A DNA stretch of 64,000 nucleotides from Alteromonas sp. LMIT006 (GTDB lineage: Bacteria; Pseudomonadota; Gammaproteobacteria; Enterobacterales; Alteromonadaceae). The stretch spans positions 930,001 to 994,000 of the forward strand of contig NZ_CP101291.1 of assembly GCF_024300645.1 (NCBI RefSeq). Direction: 5' to 3'. Of the stretch, positions 58,474 to 64,000 are shown piece after piece (within the stretch, counting starts at the first letter, position 1; every line of letters starts with the position of its first letter). The notes under the pieces are model-generated. The model did no database searches. It was given only the letters and a program-made list of their open reading frames with translations, and was not told the origin of the DNA. The position numbers and the translations under genes are program-made.

Positions 58474-59739
58474 ATGAATCTTACCGAATTAAAAAACAAA
58501 CCCATCAGTACCCTTGTTGCCCTTGCCGAAGAAATGGGCATTGAAAATATGGCGCGAGCTCGCAAACAAGACATTATCTTTTCAATCCTTAAGACGCATG
58601 CCAAAAGCGGAGAAGATATTTTCGGTGATGGGGTATTAGAGATACTGCAAGATGGCTTTGGATTTTTGCGCTCGGCTGACTCTTCGTATCTAGCGGGTCC
58701 TGACGATATTTATGTTTCACCTAGTCAAATTCGTCGTTTTAACTTGCGCACCGGTGATACGATTTCTGGGAAAATTCGCCCCCCAAAAGACAGTGAGCGT
58801 TATTTTGCATTGCTCAAAATTCGCGAAGTCAACTATGACAAGCCTGAAAACTCGCGCAATAAGATTTTGTTCGAAAACTTAACGCCGCTGCATGCTAATG
58901 AGCGTTTGACCATGGAGCGTGGTAACGGTAGTACCGAAGACATTACTGCACGTGTATTAGATTTAGCATCGCCGACCGGTAAGGGTCAACGTGGTCTGAT
59001 TGTTGCGCCACCTAAAGCGGGTAAAACCCTTTTACTTCAAAATATCGCGCAATCAATCGCGGCTAATCATCCTGAGTGCACCTTAATGGTACTGTTAATT
59101 GATGAGCGTCCGGAAGAAGTTACCGAGATGCAACGTCTGGTACAAGGTGAGGTGGTTGCATCAACGTTTGATGAGCCTGCTAATCGTCACGTTCAAGTGG
59201 CTGAAATGGTTATCGAAAAAGCCAAGCGCTTAGTAGAGCACAAAAAAGACGTAGTTATTCTGTTAGACTCGATAACTCGCCTTGCTCGTGCTTACAACAC
59301 AGTAATACCTTCATCAGGTAAAGTCTTAACGGGTGGTGTGGATGCGAACGCATTACACAAACCAAAGCGTTTCTTTGGTGCTGCTCGCAACGTCGAAGAG
59401 GGTGGGAGCTTGACTATTATTGCAACGGCATTGATCGATACCGGCTCTAAGATGGATGAAGTGATTTACGAAGAATTTAAAGGTACGGGTAATATGGAAT
59501 TACACCTGAACCGTAAAATCGCTGAGAAGCGAGTCTTCCCGGCAATTGACTTCAACCGTTCTGGTACTCGCCGTGAAGAACTACTCACCTCTCAAGAAGA
59601 ACTGCAAAAAATGTGGATTTTGCGAAAAATCGTGCATGAAATGACGGAAATTGATGCAATGGAATTCCTTATTGGCCGCTTGGCGATGACCAAAACAAAT
59701 GATGAGTTTTTTGAGGCCATGAAGCGTCAAAAAGGTTAA
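58474..59739 (+). CDS. rho: Transcription termination factor Rho
   Basis: Hexameric RNA-dependent ATPase that terminates transcription. The 421-residue protein has the N-terminal [25 protein letters not shown]-binding GFGFLR (61-66), Walker A PPKAGKT (179-185), the Q-loop LARAYNTV and R-loop [24 protein letters not shown] 58474 (MNLTEL) matches the family; the frame is open from 58456. Preceded by a 174-base leader with a strong hairpin. Confidence 0.97.
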   Translation: MNLTELKNKPISTLVALAEEMGIENMARARKQDIIFSILKTHAKSGEDIFGDGVLEILQDGFGFLRSADSSYLAGPDDIYVSPSQIRRFNLRTGDTISGKIRPPKDSERYFALLKIREVNYDKPENSRNKILFENLTPLHANERLTMERGNGSTEDITARVLDLASPTGKGQRGLIVAPPKAGKTLLLQNIAQSIAANHPECTLMVLLIDERPEEVTEMQRLVQGEVVASTFDEPANRHVQVAEMVIEKAKRLVEHKKDVVILLDSITRLARAYNTVIPSSGKVLTGGVDANALHKPKRFFGAARNVEEGGSLTIIATALIDTGSKMDEVIYEEFKGTGNMELHLNRKIAEKRVFPAIDFNRSGTRREELLTSQEELQKMWILRKIVHEMTEIDAMEFLIGRLAMTKTNDEFFEAMKRQKG

Positions 59740-59762
59740 GTTATTTATTGCATAACCCCAAA

Positions 59763-59797
59763 AACCAAAAGCCCCTCACATTGAGGGGCTTTTTGGT
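59763..59797. terminator. Bidirectional terminator between rho and lysR
   Basis: AACCAAAAGCCCCTCA pairs with TGAGGGGCTTTTTGGTT around a short loop, with A/T runs on both sides. It lies 23 bases after the rho stop and 12 bases after the stop of the minus-strand LysR gene, serving both. Confidence 0.93.
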
Positions 59798-59809
59798 TGT
59801 GTAAATAAG

Positions 59810-60709
59810 TTAAATTTGAGCGTTTTGCTGTTGTCCGACAATTTGCAGGTGAGATTTAAAAGCGGTTAATACCCCACTAGATGGGCGACTCATAACTGAA
59901 ACTGCATGCCAGTGACTGACAAGAGGAAAATCAATGATGTTGAGTTCTTGAACTCGATGTTTATCAGTTTGGGCAATGGTGTGCTCTGAGAGCACCGAAA
60001 TACCAATACCAGAATGCACAGCGAGTTGAATTGCTTCATTACTTTCGATAACTAATGCATCTTTTAAAAGCACATTGTTTTGTTCGCAATATCGATTGAA
60101 CGTGGAAAAGGTATTTGAACCTTCCTCACGCAACAAAAATGTTTGCTCAGCTAATGCTGAAAGGTGGCAGTGATTAGGGCCACTATATTCTAGTGGTGCA
60201 ACCACTTTCAACCGGTTTTGCATAAATGGGGTCACCTCAACTTCCAAGTTCTCAGGAACATTGGCAACGATATATAGGTCATCATGCTGTTCACTCATTC
60301 TCGCATCAATTTGTGATGAATTTCCAACTTTTACTTGAACATAAACGTCGGGATATTCTTTGCAGAAAGTCTTGAGTATTTGTGGCACAAGGTATTTGGC
60401 AGTAGATACCACTGCAACCTTAAAAGTACCCGCTTTTTGGCCCTTTAATGCATGAATATGGTTCTGTAAACTGCGTTGTGATTCCATTACGGAAGTGGCA
60501 CACTGATAGACCGCGCGACCTGCATCGGTAAGCGCGATTGAACCATGGTGAGTCTCGAGTAATGTTATGCCATAAATCTCACTGAGTTTCTTCAGTTGCA
60601 GAGAAACGGTTGGTTGCGATAATGACAGTGCGGTTGAGGCCGCGGTAATAGAACCGCTTTCAACGACACACTTAAACACTTCAAGTAATCTAAAGGTTAC
60701 GTTATTCAT
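59810..60709 (-). CDS. LysR-family transcriptional regulator
   Basis: 299 residues from ATG 60709. Winged helix-turn-helix at about 5-63 (FRLLEVFKCVVESGSITAASTALSLSQPTVSLQLKKLSEIYG) and a LysR substrate-binding domain. The N-terminus resembles the CbbR/CysB-type group, but the effector is not apparent. The frame is open to 60736. It is divergent from purE across 185 bases, so a purE link is possible but unproven; LysR regulators often control the divergent gene. Confidence 0.85.
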   Translation of the reverse strand: MNNVTFRLLEVFKCVVESGSITAASTALSLSQPTVSLQLKKLSEIYGITLLETHHGSIALTDAGRAVYQCATSVMESQRSLQNHIHALKGQKAGTFKVAVVSTAKYLVPQILKTFCKEYPDVYVQVKVGNSSQIDARMSEQHDDLYIVANVPENLEVEVTPFMQNRLKVVAPLEYSGPNHCHLSALAEQTFLLREEGSNTFSTFNRYCEQNNVLLKDALVIESNEAIQLAVHSGIGISVLSEHTIAQTDKHRVQELNIIDFPLVSHWHAVSVMSRPSSGVLTAFKSHLQIVGQQQNAQI

Positions 60710-60894
60710 ATCATTTATTATTATTGCAACCATCATAAAAGTAAATAGTGTATTTCTTAAACACCTCTCTTTTTTTTATCAAATTGGGATTTTTCGAGAC
60801 AAATGTTTCAATTCCCTGTTTATTCTTGATAAAATGACCTGCTTTCAAACATTGTCACTGTTGTAATCAGTGGTAACTCAATAAGAGATAAGAT

Positions 60895-61380
60895 ATGGCA
60901 CAAGTTGCTATTGTAATGGGTTCTACTTCAGATTGGCCCACCATGCAGAAAGCCGCAGAAATGCTCGAGTCCTTTGGTGTATCGTATAAAGCACAAGTCG
61001 TTTCGGCTCATCGCACTCCTGAATTATTAACTGAATTTGCTAAAACGGCAGAAGCGGAAGGTTATCAAGTCATCATCGCTGGTGCGGGTGGCGCTGCACA
61101 TTTACCTGGAATGATCGCGGCACACACACATCTTCCTGTGTTCGGTTGCCCTGTACGTTCGAGTCAATTAAATGGTGTGGATTCCCTACTCTCAATTGTA
61201 CAGATGCCGAAAGGCGTTGCCGTAGGCACGCTAGCGATTGGTGAAGCCGGCGCTGCTAATGCTGGATTACTCGCAGCGCAAGTCATTGCATTGAACAACA
61301 CCGCAGTAAGACATGCCATTATTGAATTTAGACAGCAACAAACCGAGACCGTACTCGCCAACGGGCAACTGGAGCTATAA
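60895..61380 (+). CDS. purE: N5-carboxyaminoimidazole ribonucleotide mutase
   Basis: Converts N5-CAIR to CAIR in purine synthesis. The 161-residue protein has [28 protein letters not shown] and [11 protein letters not shown], typical of class I PurE. AAGAGATAAG precedes the start. It lies 4 bases before purK. Confidence 0.97.
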   Translation: MAQVAIVMGSTSDWPTMQKAAEMLESFGVSYKAQVVSAHRTPELLTEFAKTAEAEGYQVIIAGAGGAAHLPGMIAAHTHLPVFGCPVRSSQLNGVDSLLSIVQMPKGVAVGTLAIGEAGAANAGLLAAQVIALNNTAVRHAIIEFRQQQTETVLANGQLEL

Positions 61381-61384
61381 CAGC

Positions 61385-62524
61385 ATGCAAGTTCTAGTAT
61401 ACGGCTCAGGTCAATTGGCGCGGATGATGTATCTTGCTGGTGCGCCTTTATCAATAGATGTCAAGGCCGTAGATGTCGCGACTAAAGCGGTTGTTCACCC
61501 AGTCAGTAAGGCTGTGTTGGGCACTGATTTAGAGCAATATATTGCCGATGCGGATGTGTTGACGGTTGAATTTGAACACGTTCCAGAAGATTTGTTAGCA
61601 CAAGCCAGTGCATCTGGGAAGCTAGCTCCAAATATGCCTGCTATTTTGATCGGCGCTGACCGAGTCAGAGAAAAAGCACTGCTCGACAAATTAAATATTC
61701 CCAACTGCACTTATGAAGTTATCACAGATGTTAAACAGCTAGACGGGATCGAATCTCGTTTGGGTGAGCGTATTATTTTTAAAGCTTCACGCGATGGTTA
61801 TGATGGATATGGACAGTGGCGTGCCAAATCTGCAGCAGATTTGCCATTACTTGCCGCCAAATTTGTTCAGTTGGATCTGCAGTCGGTGCCAATTGTTGCG
61901 GAACGCATGTCCGATTTTTCTCGTGAACTTTCTTTGATTGGAGCTCGAAACGCCTCAGGTGATGTGGTGGTCTATCCTTTATCTGAGAACACGCACTACG
62001 AAGGCCAGTTGCACCTATCCGTCGCACCTGCTCCTGAGTACACGGATGAGCTTGCTGAACAAGCGCTGTCTATCTTTACTAAAATTGCCAACGAATTGGA
62101 TTATGTCGGTGTGCTGGCAGTGGAATTGTTCCAGGAGGGTAATACGCTTTTGGTGAATGAACTCGCACCACGAGTTCATAATTCAGGGCATTGGTCCATG
62201 CATGGTGCGCATACCTGTCAGTTTGAAAATCATTTGCGTGCAGTGTGTAACTTACCACTAGGTTCGACTCAAGCAAGGACGGTGAGCGCAATGATAAACA
62301 TCATTGGTTGCGACAACCTAGGTCCAGCTGCATTAGAAATGGAAGATGCACATCAGCATTGGTATGGTAAAGCAGTGCGAGCAAAGCGCAAAATGGGGCA
62401 TATTAATGTCAATGCTGATTCGTATGCCGACTTGGGGCAAAAATTACTAGACTTGAACGGTCAGTTTCCCTCAGAATATTTTCCTGAACTTGGCCCACAG
62501 GCTCAATTATTACTGGTAAAGTAA
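61385..62524 (+). CDS. purK: N5-carboxyaminoimidazole ribonucleotide synthase
   Basis: ATP-grasp enzyme forming N5-CAIR from AIR and bicarbonate. The 379-residue protein starts MQVLVYGSGQLARMM (ATG 61385), with IIFKASRDGYDGYGQW and VNELAPRVHNSGHWSM conserved. The frame is open upstream to 61313 within purE, but the family start is clear. Operon with purE. Confidence 0.96.
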   Translation: MQVLVYGSGQLARMMYLAGAPLSIDVKAVDVATKAVVHPVSKAVLGTDLEQYIADADVLTVEFEHVPEDLLAQASASGKLAPNMPAILIGADRVREKALLDKLNIPNCTYEVITDVKQLDGIESRLGERIIFKASRDGYDGYGQWRAKSAADLPLLAAKFVQLDLQSVPIVAERMSDFSRELSLIGARNASGDVVVYPLSENTHYEGQLHLSVAPAPEYTDELAEQALSIFTKIANELDYVGVLAVELFQEGNTLLVNELAPRVHNSGHWSMHGAHTCQFENHLRAVCNLPLGSTQARTVSAMINIIGCDNLGPAALEMEDAHQHWYGKAVRAKRKMGHINVNADSYADLGQKLLDLNGQFPSEYFPELGPQAQLLLVK

Positions 62525-62576
62525 TCTGAGTCGTTGAGGTTCGTAAGTTGAGCCGTTCACTAATAAGGGAAATAAC

Positions 62577-63101
62577 ATGTCAAGATTGCTATGCTCTATA
62601 AGTATACTGTCAGTTGTCACATTGGCAGCCGCCTGTTCACCTCAGCAAGAATCACATTCTCACGCGCAGCCTTCACCTCAACATCATGCTCATCAAGCAA
62701 CAGCTGTTGTGGATATGTCGACACTGCCCGAAGGACTTACGCTCTCTGATGTACGAATACGAGCCGCATTTTCAGGCGCAACAACTGGAGCTGCGTATGT
62801 CACTATCAACAATAATACTGAAGATGATGTGCATTTAACGTCAGTATCTGTTAGTGAAGATATCGCAATGAAGGTAGAAATCCATGACATGCGTATGGAG
62901 GGAGAAATGATGCAGATGTTTGAACTAGAAGACGGGGTCATAATCCCTGCAAAATCTCAACTTCAGCTACGTCCGGGTGGAAAACACATCATGTTGATGG
63001 GATTGGCAACTGAATTGAGTGAAGGCAAATCGCTTGAAATGACATTGAAGTTTGCACAACATCCAGCTCAAACTGTTTTGGTTCCAGTAGTTAGAATGTA
63101 A
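62577..63101 (+). CDS. PCuAC-family periplasmic copper chaperone
   Basis: Binds Cu(I) in the periplasm, in many bacteria for assembly of cytochrome oxidase. The 174-residue protein has a lipobox-like LAAAC (Cys20), a His-rich segment (H27, H29, H36, H37, H39) and the PCu_A_C domain with the motif H103-x-M, then H137-x-M139 (KVEIHDMRMEG and GGKHIMLMGL). Likely a lipoprotein. No oxidase genes are nearby; the next gene is a periplasmic sugar dehydrogenase. Confidence 0.88.
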   Translation: MSRLLCSISILSVVTLAAACSPQQESHSHAQPSPQHHAHQATAVVDMSTLPEGLTLSDVRIRAAFSGATTGAAYVTINNNTEDDVHLTSVSVSEDIAMKVEIHDMRMEGEMMQMFELEDGVIIPAKSQLQLRPGGKHIMLMGLATELSEGKSLEMTLKFAQHPAQTVLVPVVRM

Positions 63102-63159
63102 ACTCAGACTTATTGAGAAACGTATAAGAATAATACTACTGCGATAGGACGGATAAACG

Positions 63160-64000
63160 ATGCGATTCATTTCTTTTTTGTGTTTATTAATGAGTGGGAT
63201 CACACTGGCTGCACCAGAAGTTACCACAAAAACCATAACTGATGGATTGGAACATCCCTGGGGCGTTGCGCCTTTACCTGATGGACGGTTTTTAGTCACA
63301 GAACGTCCTGGTTACATTACCTTAGTCGAACGAGATGGGGCGAAAACGCGTTTGACAGGTGTGCCTGAGATCACTGCAGAGCGCCAAGGTGGCGCATTAG
63401 GCATCACCTTGGATCCCGATTTTGAAAAAAACCAAACGTTTTACGCATGCTTAGTGATTGCGGATGCCTCGGGCGCGACATCTTCAGAAATACATAAAGG
63501 ACAGTTAAAGGGAGCACAATGGGTTAATGTGAAACCTATTGTGATTGCTCAACCAAAAGATAAGTCTGGTTTCCATTTTGGTTGTCGACTTGCTTTTGCA
63601 GAAGATGACTCTTTGTATGTTGGGTTAGGTGATCGCTGGGTTGGTATGGAAAAAACCCAAGACTTAGATAATCATTACGGTAAAGTATTAAGAGTCACAA
63701 AAGATGGCAACCCCCATCCGCAGAACCCTTATCTGGATAGTGCTGTGCCTGAAGTATTCTCAATTGGTCACCGTAATATCCAGGGTATGGCTTGGCACAG
63801 TAAGTACTCACAAATGTGGGCTCACGAGCATGGACCGAAAGGCGGAGATGAGATCAATATTTTACGAGCAGGCGCTAATTATGGCTGGCCAACCATCACT
63901 TATGGCGTCAACTATAACGGTACGCCGATTACTGACAAGACCAAGCAAGAAGGTTTAGAACAGCCATTACATTATTATGTTCCTTCCATTGCTCCAAGTG
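63160..64000 (+). CDS. PQQ-type soluble sugar dehydrogenase, 3' end outside window
   Basis: The frame from ATG 63160 is open to the end of the window (280 codons). Residues about 1-17 form a signal peptide (LCLLMSGITLA). The beta-propeller of the YliI/aldose sugar dehydrogenase family is clear: LEHPWGVAPLPDGRFLVTER, QGGALGITLDPDF, LAFAEDDSLYVGLGDR, GKVLRVTKDG, SIGHRNIQGMAW, GPKGGDEINIL and GANYGWPTITYGVNY. It would oxidise aldoses in the periplasm if PQQ is available; some members use other electron carriers or are not dehydrogenases. Confidence 0.85.
   Translation, partial: MRFISFLCLLMSGITLAAPEVTTKTITDGLEHPWGVAPLPDGRFLVTERPGYITLVERDGAKTRLTGVPEITAERQGGALGITLDPDFEKNQTFYACLVIADASGATSSEIHKGQLKGAQWVNVKPIVIAQPKDKSGFHFGCRLAFAEDDSLYVGLGDRWVGMEKTQDLDNHYGKVLRVTKDGNPHPQNPYLDSAVPEVFSIGHRNIQGMAWHSKYSQMWAHEHGPKGGDEINILRAGANYGWPTITYGVNYNGTPITDKTKQEGLEQPLHYYVPSIAPS

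Noticed and set aside
60740-60894. PurR operator upstream of purE
   Set aside because: ACAAATGTTT at about 60801-60810 is only loosely like the PurR box; the central CG is missing.

Overview
The window is a stretch of chromosome from a gammaproteobacterium. It is most likely a marine member of the Alteromonadales, although no rRNA is present to settle the genus. The evidence is the gene content and order: the end of a str operon (fusA-tuf), dksA-gluQ-pcnB-folK-panB-panC, ftsY-ftsE-ftsX-rpoH, metF/metJ, rpmE/priA/ftsN/hslVU, ubiE-ubiJ-ubiB-tatABC-hemB, and gppA-rhlB/trxA-rho. A secreted laminarinase-type GH16 enzyme and a NhaD Na+/H+ antiporter fit a marine habitat. I see no rRNA, tRNA, CRISPR array, phage, insertion sequence or plasmid gene.

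Layout. 1-1990: translation factors EF-G (partial) and EF-Tu, ending in a strong terminator. 1990-4600: an accessory pocket with a decayed gene resembling CDP-glycerol glycerophosphotransferases, then a LacI-type operator and a multidomain GH16 glucanase. 4600-10200: a CNNM/CBS membrane protein, an unknown protein, nhaD, and an ABC exporter pair overlapping a TrmB-like methyltransferase. 10300-16900: panP converging on the minus-strand run dksA-gluQ-pcnB-folK-panB-panC. 17200-24100: pepB, a MarC-family protein, a DUF416 protein, rsmD, and ftsYEX-rpoH. 24100-30800: yiiD-dtd-pip-yihY, metF/metJ with MetJ boxes, malic enzyme and rpmE. 30900-35800: priA, ftsN, hslV, hslU. 35800-44900: sucrose phosphorylase with its LacI regulator and operator, apbE, a giant TolB-propeller/amidohydrolase, glutathione reductase and a heme-oxygenase-like protein. 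45000-57800: prlC, a Tag-like glycosylase, ubiquinone genes, tatABC, hemB, gppA and rhlB. 57900-64000: trxA, rho, a LysR regulator, purEK, a PCuAC copper chaperone, and the start of a PQQ-type sugar dehydrogenase cut by the window end.

How the genes work together. Most are housekeeping. The more specific signals are five. PanP, a PLP-dependent aspartate decarboxylase, sits beside panB and panC and so supplies the beta-alanine arm of pantothenate synthesis. Two carbohydrate loci (GH16 and sucP) carry different LacI-type palindromes. metF and metJ share a MetJ operator. The dksA and rho leaders contain perfect hairpins. One gene near the start is a clear pseudogene with an internal deletion, an in-frame stop and a lost 3' end. 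I found no obviously new multi-gene system; the findings are mostly regulatory structures, unusual family members and uncharacterised proteins.
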